This document shows, piece by piece, positions 1-4,900 of a DNA stretch of 5,351 nt (position 1 is its first letter; each line of letters opens with the position of its first letter). The translations under genes were made by a program, and so were the position numbers. The notes beneath the pieces were generated by a model. The model did not search any database, was not told the DNA's origin, and was given only the letters and a program-made list of their open reading frames with translations. The DNA lies in assembly GCA_903897155.1 (NCBI GenBank), contig CAIUAO010000056.1:1-5351 (forward strand). Direction: 5' to 3'. The DNA is from an uncultured Actinomycetes bacterium. GTDB lineage: Bacteria > Actinomycetota > Actinomycetes > Nanopelagicales > Nanopelagicaceae.

Positions 1-210
1 CCCAGTATCAGGTGCAAATGCGAGTGAGTATGCGTAGAGCACCCAGAGGACCGTTGTTACACCAATCGCTGCAAAAGACATCATCATGATGTTTAACGTG
101 CTCTTTACGCGAACCATTCCGCCATAAAAAATAGCTAACCCCGGAGTCATAAACAAAACGAGTGCCCCGCTCATCAGCACCCACGCAGTGTCGCCTGTAT
201 TTATTCCCAC
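1..210 (-). CDS. amt: Ammonium transporter (Amt/MEP/Rh family), N-terminal part, truncated by window edge
   Basis: The 70 visible residues begin MGINTGDTAWVLMSGALVLF and continue through MTPGLAIFYGGMVR, the hallmark first transmembrane helix of Amt ammonium channels (residues about 9-30). A second hydrophobic helix follows at about 42-65, ending near YAYSLAF, as in other Amt proteins. The family forms trimeric inner-membrane channels that import ammonium as a nitrogen source. The pore residues (twin His, Phe gate) lie outside the window and cannot be checked. The start is GTG at 210: an in-frame TAA lies at 225-223, and a strong Shine-Dalgarno (222-216) sits 5 nt upstream, so no earlier start is possible. 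The gene is divergent from the exported-protein gene at 336. I saw no convincing GlnR- or AmtR-type operator in the 125-nt region between them. Family assignment is very secure; the exact paralogue is not. Confidence 0.95.
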   Translation of the reverse strand, partial: MGINTGDTAWVLMSGALVLFMTPGLAIFYGGMVRVKSTLNIMMMSFAAIGVTTVLWVLYAYSLAFAPDTG

Positions 211-215
211 TACAT

Positions 216-222
216 CTCCCCC
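216..222 (-). promoter_or_regulatory. Shine-Dalgarno for amt GTG start
   Basis: On the minus strand GGGGGAG lies 5 nt before the GTG at 210-208, which decides the start. Directly between them is ATG TAG (215-210), a start codon followed at once by a stop whose last G is the first base of GTG. That ATG is only 0-1 nt from the Shine-Dalgarno, too close for normal initiation, so GTG is favoured. Confidence 0.75.
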
Positions 223-323
223 TTAGGTTGGCTAATTAAAGCGTAAATTCGCCCGAGTGAGGTGAAAACTAGAGTCCGTATAACCTTTTTATGTCTGCAG
301 ATGCTAGTAATTTTCCCTTTGTA

Positions 324-329
324 TATGAT
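324..329 (+). promoter_or_regulatory. Candidate -10 element of a leaderless transcript for the exported protein
   Basis: TATGAT, five of six matches to TATAAT, lies 6 nt before the ATG at 336, which would put transcription start at or beside the start codon. There is no Shine-Dalgarno ahead of this ATG. A rival arrangement is TATAAC at 279-284, also 6 nt before the in-frame upstream ATG at 291. No clear -35 element is visible for either. The remainder of 211-335 shows no gene that I can support. Confidence 0.4.
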
Positions 330-335
330 CTAGAT

Positions 336-863
336 ATGAAAAGGGCTGCATATTTAGCACTTGGTCTGTGCGTCTCATTACTCCTGCCAACGTGTGCATT
401 TGCCATGGGTTCTGGAGACAAATACAGCGATCTTCAAACGGGTGTCACATATGTTGTTTATAAGCCAAGTAATACTTTAAAGCTTCCACCACTTAACTTT
501 GAAGTTCGCCCTTGCCGGTTATTTCCTAAGAAAGATGCTGCTCTTCTCGCTGGCTTCGGTGGAATGGATCACGGCATTGCTCTTGTTGAAACAGCGGCTG
601 CCTTTAACTGCACAGGTGTTGATCACCCAGTAGCGCTGCCGGGTGTAATGATCAATGGAATAAAAGCGCAAGTGGGTATTTATTGCGGGAGTAGCAAATG
701 CAAGAGTTCAGAGTTCTCGCATTATGGAGGTGAGATCTCCTTTATTGCTCCGGGGACCAAGTCACTTAAAGCAACTTATATACGCGTAGGTACACAAGGT
801 GGTTTTACTCTTGCCCAGCTCATTGCCTTTGCTACTGGCTTAAAGCCTGTGGGCAGTAAGTAA
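336..863 (+). CDS. Exported four-cysteine protein of unknown function
   Basis: I do not recognise a family. From ATG 336 the protein is 175 residues and opens with a typical signal peptide: KR at positions 2-3, a hydrophobic core at about 5-18, and a likely signal peptidase I site after AFA (residue 23). The C at 20 is not in a proper lipobox. The mature part of about 152 residues has four cysteines (60, 92, 117, 122), which could form two disulfides after export, and no further convincing membrane helix. The reading frame is open from an upstream ATG at 291, which would add 15 residues before the Lys-Arg. I prefer 336 because the signal peptide then starts normally and TATGAT lies 6 nt upstream; the longer form remains possible. 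It is divergent from amt and convergent with the 63-residue gene, with stop codons one base apart. Confidence 0.75.
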   Translation: MKRAAYLALGLCVSLLLPTCAFAMGSGDKYSDLQTGVTYVVYKPSNTLKLPPLNFEVRPCRLFPKKDAALLAGFGGMDHGIALVETAAAFNCTGVDHPVALPGVMINGIKAQVGIYCGSSKCKSSEFSHYGGEISFIAPGTKSLKATYIRVGTQGGFTLAQLIAFATGLKPVGSK

Positions 864-875
864 CTTACTCAGCCC
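834..875. terminator. Tandem hairpins at a convergent gene junction, candidate bidirectional terminator
   Basis: Two adjacent inverted repeats fill this stretch. The first (834-850) pairs ACTGGCT with AGCCTGT around a TAA loop, with one T-T mismatch. The second (851-875) pairs GGGC AGTAAG with CTTACT GCCC around a TAA loop, with a two-base CA bulge in the 3' arm. The second hairpin holds the TAA stop of the plus-strand gene (861-863) and the TTA that is the minus-strand stop (865-867). No U-tract follows on either strand, so it is not a classical intrinsic terminator. Actinobacterial terminators often lack U-tracts, hence moderate confidence. Confidence 0.5.
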
Positions 876-1056
876 CGATAACATCTCCGACTACTTTGAC
901 CTGAAAATCAAGTTCATTCAAATCATTGTTCTCCATAAAAGCTGTCACAGCTTCTGCAATAAGATCCAGATAAGACTGACCATCTTGGCGATCAGATTCA
1001 TTCACAGTGATGGGAATATCTGCTACTAATTCAATATTGAAACTCACGATTGCCAT
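865..1056 (-). CDS. Small acidic protein of unknown function (63 aa)
   Basis: I do not recognise this 63-residue protein. It has no signal peptide or membrane segment. Composition is strongly acidic: 13 Asp/Glu against one Arg and one Lys. The pattern suggests an N-terminal beta-strand (residues 2-11), a central amphipathic helix (about 28-43, around YLDLIAEAVTAFMENN) and a C-terminal strand (50-59), i.e. a compact beta-alpha-beta fold; this is inference from the sequence pattern. It is very likely a real gene because a strong Shine-Dalgarno lies 5 nt before the ATG and the frame fills the space between its neighbours. It starts 39 nt after the GH25 muramidase stop on the same strand, so it is probably transcribed with it. 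Because it looks cytosolic, a direct partnership with the secreted enzyme is not obvious. Confidence 0.75.
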   Translation of the reverse strand: MAIVSFNIELVADIPITVNESDRQDGQSYLDLIAEAVTAFMENNDLNELDFQVKVVGDVIGAE

Positions 1057-1061
1057 ATTCT

Positions 1062-1068
1062 CTCCTTT
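1062..1068 (-). promoter_or_regulatory. Strong Shine-Dalgarno of the 63-aa acidic protein
   Basis: AAAGGAG on the minus strand, with 5 nt to the ATG at 1056. This near-consensus site supports both the reality of the small gene and its start. It contrasts with the genes at 1992, 3467 and 3542, which lack such a site. Confidence 0.8.
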
Positions 1069-1095
1069 GGTTAGTTCAACTTACATTCTATTGTT

Positions 1096-1992
1096 TTACG
1101 CCTGTGTAGGTGCGATTAAGCTATAAAAATTCTCACTCGCTCCATCAAGAACATTGAGATCAACCGGTCCTGCTTGAAGTCCATAACGAGCCCCTGCCCC
1201 ACCAGATGAGTACTGCCAAATCTTCCAACTGACATTGCACTTTGTATCAGTCCAGGGTGAAACTGGGCATTTACCACTTTTCATTGTTGGCTTAGCATCT
1301 GGGTTCGCAGGGTTAATACGAGCAGTAGCAATCCAAATTGGATACTTTGCTAGTTCATTGTCATACGCAAAGTGGCTAGTAATAAAGCTCATATAGGAGT
1401 AGATCACTGGTGTCTTACCAAGTGCGCTCTGCACATCACCTAGCCATGTCTTAACCCAACGTACTAAATAAACGTTCGACATTGATCGGTGGCAGACACC
1501 CGACTTGGAAAGTGAGGTGCAGTTAGTTTCAATGTCTAAGGCCACTGGCATATCCAGTGTGTTGTATCCACCGTCGCCTTGAATACGATCAATCACTTTC
1601 TTTGCCTGATTATGCGCATTTGCAATCACGATATTCATATCTGTCGTTCTTGGCGGGTGAGCATAGTAATAAAGTCCTGTATAGATGCCAGCTTGCTGAG
1701 CGCCAGTCCGATCTGAGCGGTAGTAGTTTGCAGCCTCCACATCAGCTTTCACTATTGTGTTTCCACCATTAATATATAGAAACCTCACACCAGCAGAATG
1801 CATCTTTGTGAAATCAATGGGCTGATTCTTGGTGTGCTGATACTTACTAATATCTAACCCAAGAATGCGATTACCCGGGCCCATGGCCTCAATCTGCAGA
1901 GCATTATCGGCATATACCTGCTGGCCCGTGAGGGCGCTGAGAAGAATTGCAGATATGACAAAGAGTGATCTGCGCGGTAATTTCCCCATCAT
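1096..1992 (-). CDS. Secreted glycoside hydrolase family 25 lysozyme (muramidase)
   Basis: GH25 enzymes cut the MurNAc-GlcNAc beta-1,4 bond of peptidoglycan. Read from ATG 1992 the protein is 298 residues: a signal peptide (PRRSLFVISAILLSAL at 6-21, likely cleavage after VYA at 28), then a single GH25 barrel. Diagnostic motifs are GLDISKYQ (45-52, with the active-site Asp47), YYYAHP (108-113), PVALDIE (149-155, with the catalytic Asp153-x-Glu155 pair), and a closing KIWQYSS (257-263) with GPVDLNVLDG (275-284). Cysteines 158, 167, 242 and 252 could make two disulfides. The Arg-Arg followed by hydrophobic residues makes Tat export possible, though the motif is not canonical. The frame stays open to 2079, but that extension would overlap the upstream gene and bury the signal peptide. 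ATG 1992 (or the adjacent ATG 1989) is preferred because a -10-like hexamer lies 6 nt upstream. No separate wall-binding domain is present. It may act in cell-wall turnover or against other bacteria. Confidence 0.92.
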   Translation of the reverse strand: MMGKLPRRSLFVISAILLSALTGQQVYADNALQIEAMGPGNRILGLDISKYQHTKNQPIDFTKMHSAGVRFLYINGGNTIVKADVEAANYYRSDRTGAQQAGIYTGLYYYAHPPRTTDMNIVIANAHNQAKKVIDRIQGDGGYNTLDMPVALDIETNCTSLSKSGVCHRSMSNVYLVRWVKTWLGDVQSALGKTPVIYSYMSFITSHFAYDNELAKYPIWIATARINPANPDAKPTMKSGKCPVSPWTDTKCNVSWKIWQYSSGGAGARYGLQAGPVDLNVLDGASENFYSLIAPTQA

Positions 1993-1998
1993 AAGTAA

Positions 1999-2004
1999 AG
2001 AATA
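1999..2004 (-). promoter_or_regulatory. Candidate -10 element of a leaderless GH25 transcript
   Basis: TATTCT on the minus strand fits the actinobacterial TANNNT pattern and is followed by 6 nt and then the ATG at 1992. There is no Shine-Dalgarno next to that ATG, which fits leaderless translation. It lies in the 44-nt gap between the flavoprotein stop and the GH25 start, so the muramidase may have its own promoter besides any read-through. Confidence 0.45.
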
Positions 2005-2018
2005 CTTTGAGCAGCTCA

Positions 2019-2032
2019 ATATCCTTGGATAT
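2019..2032. promoter_or_regulatory. Inverted repeat over the expected -35 region of the GH25 promoter
   Basis: ATATCC TT GGATAT has perfect 6-bp arms around a 2-bp spacer. Its centre is about 33-34 bp upstream of the GH25 start codon, where a -35 box or operator would sit if the transcript is leaderless. No TTGACA-like -35 is present there. It could be a repressor or activator site, or chance in an AT-rich gap. Confidence 0.3.
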
Positions 2033-2036
2033 CTGT

Positions 2037-3467
2037 TTATATGTTCGTGAGATATTCCATAACTTCTGCTGCAGTCCATCCAGAATGAAAATCTACAAGT
2101 AGCCCTTTTACTCCTGTTAAATCTGTTCCGAGTGTGACTAATGGAAGTTCTTTATAGCCGTTTGCTCGAATTTGACCAAGCCCAATATTTGCCATGAGTC
2201 CATTACATAGACATTTTCTATCCTGTGCTTCACTCACATCGCCATCTTTAAATATGAATGTGTCAATTGGCTCACTTGAACAGCGATAACCCACACGATG
2301 ATTTTCATCTTCATAAGGCATTCGTAGATATCCAAGATCACATACACGCCTGCGTGCATCACTTAGATTTTGATCAGTTAACGTTCCTGGAAGGCTCACA
2401 ACTTTAAAAGGGAAGCCTGTCGATGATGCATGTGGCTCAGTTCGAATAACTAGTCTGTCTTCTAATATCTCTTCTAATACCTCGAGGCGAAGTTCATCAC
2501 CCAGCCCCGACTCCTCTGCTAGGGCAAAGATTGTTCCCGCCTGAATCCCTTGCGCGCCCATAATCTGTGCTTCGCGTAATTTGTCTGGCGTTGAATAACC
2601 TCCTGCTAACCAAAACGGCAAACCTAAATCACGAACTTTTTGAATATCAGCCAAGTCTTTCTCGCTAAAAGTTGATTGACCATCTTCTGAGATTGAGTCC
2701 TTCGCCCTTGGTGGTGCGTTGTGCCCTCCAGCTGTTGGCCCTTCAATAATAAATCCATCTGGACGAATTTCTTCATCGCGGTAAAGATAAGAAGAAAGAG
2801 CATGAGATGAAACTATGGCAAGAAATGCAGGGTGAAGAATGTTGGCATAATCAACCCCTTTTATAATCCTGGGATCAAAATGTAATCGGTAGTCCTTACT
2901 TGCATTTGTTACCGTAATTTTTAACTCAGTGCTTCTCCCAGCCACAAGATCCCTAATTATCCGAGGGATCTCTGATGGAATACCAGCTCCCATCAAGATG
3001 CAGTCAACCCCGCCAAGTAGTGCGCCAAAGACAGAGGCGGGTGTAGCAAGTTGGATCTTCTCTAGAAGATTGATTCCAATCATTCCTTTGTTATCTTCTT
3101 TAGCTAGCCAAACCTCAACAAAATTTGCTGCTACTAGTAATTGAGATGTAAATGGTTTTGGATGAAGTGAGACCTTAGGTACCTGCACATAACTTTCATT
3201 GAGGGCTTTCCCGCCTTCAATAAAGAATCTATCTAAGATTTCTTGTGCAACGCTTTGGTCTGGAAAGCTCAGTAGCGCTCTACGCGTTTCCCCGCCAACA
3301 TCTCCATCTTGAAGTCTACGAACAAGAACTGAATCAATTGCTGTTCCAGAAACAACACCTAACCCACCTGACTGTGAGACAGACTTTGCAAGCCTCCATG
3401 AAGAAACAGCGATACCCATTCCACCTTGAATAACGGCGGGGATATTTCGTGCCTCAATTCTTTCCAT
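2037..3467 (-). CDS. Nitronate monooxygenase-like FMN enzyme (2-nitropropane dioxygenase family), long form
   Basis: A 476-residue TIM-barrel flavoprotein of the NMO/NPD family (COG2070 type). The N-terminal FMN-binding loop is IPAVIQGGMGIAVS (9-22), followed by SGGLGVVSG (33-41). The motif EGPTAGGHNAPP (242-253) contains the family His (249) that acts as catalytic base in true nitronate monooxygenases. AGGYSTP (288-294) and GAQGIQAGTIF (304-314) match the FMN-phosphate loops. Classical members oxidise alkyl nitronates to carbonyl compounds and nitrite, but relatives reduce enoyl thioesters, so the substrate is not known. The protein is about 100 residues longer than typical class I enzymes. 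The extra C-terminal part holds Cys376, Cys396 and C-L-C at 419-421 (RKCLCNGL), seen in other long members as I recall. It starts 74 nt from the divergent aminotransferase gene and precedes GH25 on the same strand. Confidence 0.85.
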   Translation of the reverse strand: MERIEARNIPAVIQGGMGIAVSSWRLAKSVSQSGGLGVVSGTAIDSVLVRRLQDGDVGGETRRALLSFPDQSVAQEILDRFFIEGGKALNESYVQVPKVSLHPKPFTSQLLVAANFVEVWLAKEDNKGMIGINLLEKIQLATPASVFGALLGGVDCILMGAGIPSEIPRIIRDLVAGRSTELKITVTNASKDYRLHFDPRIIKGVDYANILHPAFLAIVSSHALSSYLYRDEEIRPDGFIIEGPTAGGHNAPPRAKDSISEDGQSTFSEKDLADIQKVRDLGLPFWLAGGYSTPDKLREAQIMGAQGIQAGTIFALAEESGLGDELRLEVLEEILEDRLVIRTEPHASSTGFPFKVVSLPGTLTDQNLSDARRRVCDLGYLRMPYEDENHRVGYRCSSEPIDTFIFKDGDVSEAQDRKCLCNGLMANIGLGQIRANGYKELPLVTLGTDLTGVKGLLVDFHSGWTAAEVMEYLTNI

Positions 3468-3472
3468 GCTTA

Positions 3473-3478
3473 ATTTTA
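3473..3478 (-). promoter_or_regulatory. Candidate -10 element of a leaderless flavoprotein transcript
   Basis: TAAAAT (five of six to TATAAT) on the minus strand ends 5 nt before the ATG at 3467, with no Shine-Dalgarno nearby. A weaker alternative is TTGATA at 3512-3507 with AATACT at 3490-3485 (16-nt spacing), which would give a short leader. Confidence 0.45.
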
Positions 3479-3503
3479 GAAGGCAGTATTTTCTAGATTA
3501 GGG

Positions 3504-3511
3504 TGATATCA
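3504..3511. promoter_or_regulatory. 8-bp palindrome in the divergent promoter region
   Basis: TGATATCA is a perfect 8-bp dyad, centred about 40 bp upstream of the flavoprotein start and about 34 bp upstream of the aminotransferase start. It could serve as a shared operator for the two divergent genes. It is short and its GATATC core also occurs inside coding regions of this window, so chance is a real alternative. Confidence 0.25.
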
Positions 3512-3529
3512 AGTGCCAGCACTCCAAGA

Positions 3530-3535
3530 TAAGAT
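3530..3535 (+). promoter_or_regulatory. Candidate -10 element of a leaderless aminotransferase transcript
   Basis: TAAGAT fits TANNNT and is followed by AGGTGC and then the ATG at 3542, a 6-nt spacing that places transcription start at the start codon. The AGG just before the ATG is too close to serve as a good Shine-Dalgarno. No clear -35 is seen. Confidence 0.45.
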
Positions 3536-3541
3536 AGGTGC

Positions 3542-4900
3542 ATGCGTGAAATTGATAGAGATCACCTCAAAAAGCTAAACGCGAAAGAAGAAGAGCGATT
3601 TTTAGCTCTTCACCCAAAATCTGGTGAATTATTTAAAAAAGCCAAAGAGGTAATGCCCGGTGGTGTCCCCATGTCATGGATGGCCAAATGGCCGGGGGCT
3701 TACCCAGTATTTGTTGATAGCGCACGCGGTGCTCGTTTTACCGACGTCGATGGGAATGAATATATAGATCTTTGCTTGGGCGACACTGGATCGATGACAG
3801 GTCACTCACCTGCTGCAACAGTAGATGCGATTAATGCCCAGCTAAAGCGTGGCATGACAGCAATGCTTCCAACCGAAGATGCTGTGATCGTCTCACGTGA
3901 ACTTGCTCGCCGTTTTCACCTTCCTCTCTGGCAGTTCACCGTTACTGCAACCGATGCCAATCGCCACGTTATTAGATATGCCCGGTTGATTACAGAACGC
4001 TCAAAGATCATTGTGATTGATAAGTGTTATCACGGTTCTGTTGATGAAACTTTTGCAACGTTAGATGATGCTGGAAATACAATCAAACGCCCGGGCAATC
4101 TAGGAGCTCCTGTTGATCTGGATCTAACAACTCGCGTGGTTGAATTTAATGATTTAGCAGGGATGGAGGCAGCACTTGCTCACGGAGATGTTGCTGCAAT
4201 TTTGATGGAACCTGCCATGACCAATATCGGCATTGTTCTACCCGAAGATGGATATCTCAAAGCAGTAGAAGTACTTGCAAAGAAATATGGCGCAGTCTTG
4301 ATCATCGATGAGACCCACACAATCTCTGTTGGCCCCGGCGGAATGACAGCTCTGTATGGGCTCAGGCCCGACATTCTTACTATCGGTAAAGCAATTGCAG
4401 GAGGAATTCCTACAGGAACATTTGGTATGCAAGAAGAGATTGCTGCGCGCATTAAAGCTAAAGTCGAACGTGAGCTCATTGATACTGGGGGCATTGGTAG
4501 CACTCTTGCGGGAAACGCTCTGAGTCTTGCTGCAATGCGAGCAACTCTCACTCAAGTTCTAACAGATGAAACATTTAAGCACATGGTTGCACTTGGTCAA
4601 AAGTGGTGTGATGGAGTAGATGCGGCAATTAAAGAATTTGAACTTCCTTGGTATTGCTCACGCCTTGGTGCGCGCGGTGAATACCTCTTCCAAGCAACCG
4701 CTCCTAGAACTGGAAAAGAAGCATCGGATGCAGGTGACTTTGAACTTGAGCAATATATTCACCTACGTATGCTCAATGATGGCTTCTTAATTACTCCTTT
4801 TCATAATATGGCTCTTGTTTCACCAGAAACTACACAGGGTGATATTGATGCTCACACGCAAGCATTTAGAGCGATGTGCAAGGATCTAGCCAATGCCTAA
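3542..4900 (+). CDS. Class III PLP-dependent aminotransferase (glutamate-1-semialdehyde aminomutase-like)
   Basis: A 452-residue fold-type I aminotransferase of class III, usual length for the group. The N-terminal part (KKAKEVMPGGVP at 32-43, then FTDVDGNEYIDLCLG at 66-80) resembles glutamate-1-semialdehyde aminomutase relatives. Cofactor landmarks are CYHGSVDE (162-169), MEP (222-224), LIIDETHT (253-260) with Asp256 for the pyridine nitrogen, and LTIGKAIAGGIPTG (279-292) with Lys283 for the Schiff base. GGIGSTLAGNALSLAA (316-331) closes the active site. The loop that normally reads SGTEA, which holds the cofactor phosphate, is here TATDA (135-139), so this is a divergent subfamily and probably not the haem-pathway HemL. 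The amino donor and acceptor cannot be told from sequence. Its last 8 nt overlap the start of a YczE-like membrane protein, pointing to one operon. It begins at ATG 3542 after a leaderless-type -10. Confidence 0.88.
   Translation: MREIDRDHLKKLNAKEEERFLALHPKSGELFKKAKEVMPGGVPMSWMAKWPGAYPVFVDSARGARFTDVDGNEYIDLCLGDTGSMTGHSPAATVDAINAQLKRGMTAMLPTEDAVIVSRELARRFHLPLWQFTVTATDANRHVIRYARLITERSKIIVIDKCYHGSVDETFATLDDAGNTIKRPGNLGAPVDLDLTTRVVEFNDLAGMEAALAHGDVAAILMEPAMTNIGIVLPEDGYLKAVEVLAKKYGAVLIIDETHTISVGPGGMTALYGLRPDILTIGKAIAGGIPTGTFGMQEEIAARIKAKVERELIDTGGIGSTLAGNALSLAAMRATLTQVLTDETFKHMVALGQKWCDGVDAAIKEFELPWYCSRLGARGEYLFQATAPRTGKEASDAGDFELEQYIHLRMLNDGFLITPFHNMALVSPETTQGDIDAHTQAFRAMCKDLANA
4880..4884 (+). 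promoter_or_regulatory. Internal Shine-Dalgarno for the YczE-like gene
   Basis: AAGGA lies inside the end of the aminotransferase gene, 8 nt before the ATG at 4893. It supports the overlapping start and coupled translation. Confidence 0.65.

Noticed and set aside
211..290. Nitrogen-regulator operator (GlnR or AmtR type) upstream of amt
   Set aside because: I looked for GTnAC/GAAAC-type half-sites and an AmtR-like box and found nothing convincing. A weak TTTTCA-17 nt-TACGCT pair on the minus strand was too poor to list.
1557..2050. Two short plus-strand open frames antisense to GH25
   Set aside because: They lie antisense to conserved GH25 motifs, with translations of no recognisable protein character.
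1993..2079. Longer GH25 reading frame starting at 2079
   Set aside because: It would overlap the upstream flavoprotein gene by about 43 nt and put 29 residues without signal character ahead of the signal peptide; the leaderless-type promoter favours 1992.
2326..2331. GATATC as a regulatory repeat shared by all promoters
   Set aside because: The hexamer also occurs inside coding sequence, for example near 2326, 4250 and 5240, so its recurrence alone is not evidence of a regulon.
2929..3433. Two short plus-strand open frames antisense to the flavoprotein
   Set aside because: They are shadows of a strongly supported gene; no start signals.
4180..4555. Two overlapping minus-strand open frames inside the aminotransferase gene
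   Set aside because: They are antisense to a well-supported enzyme gene, show no recognisable family and have no good ribosome site; they are shadow frames.
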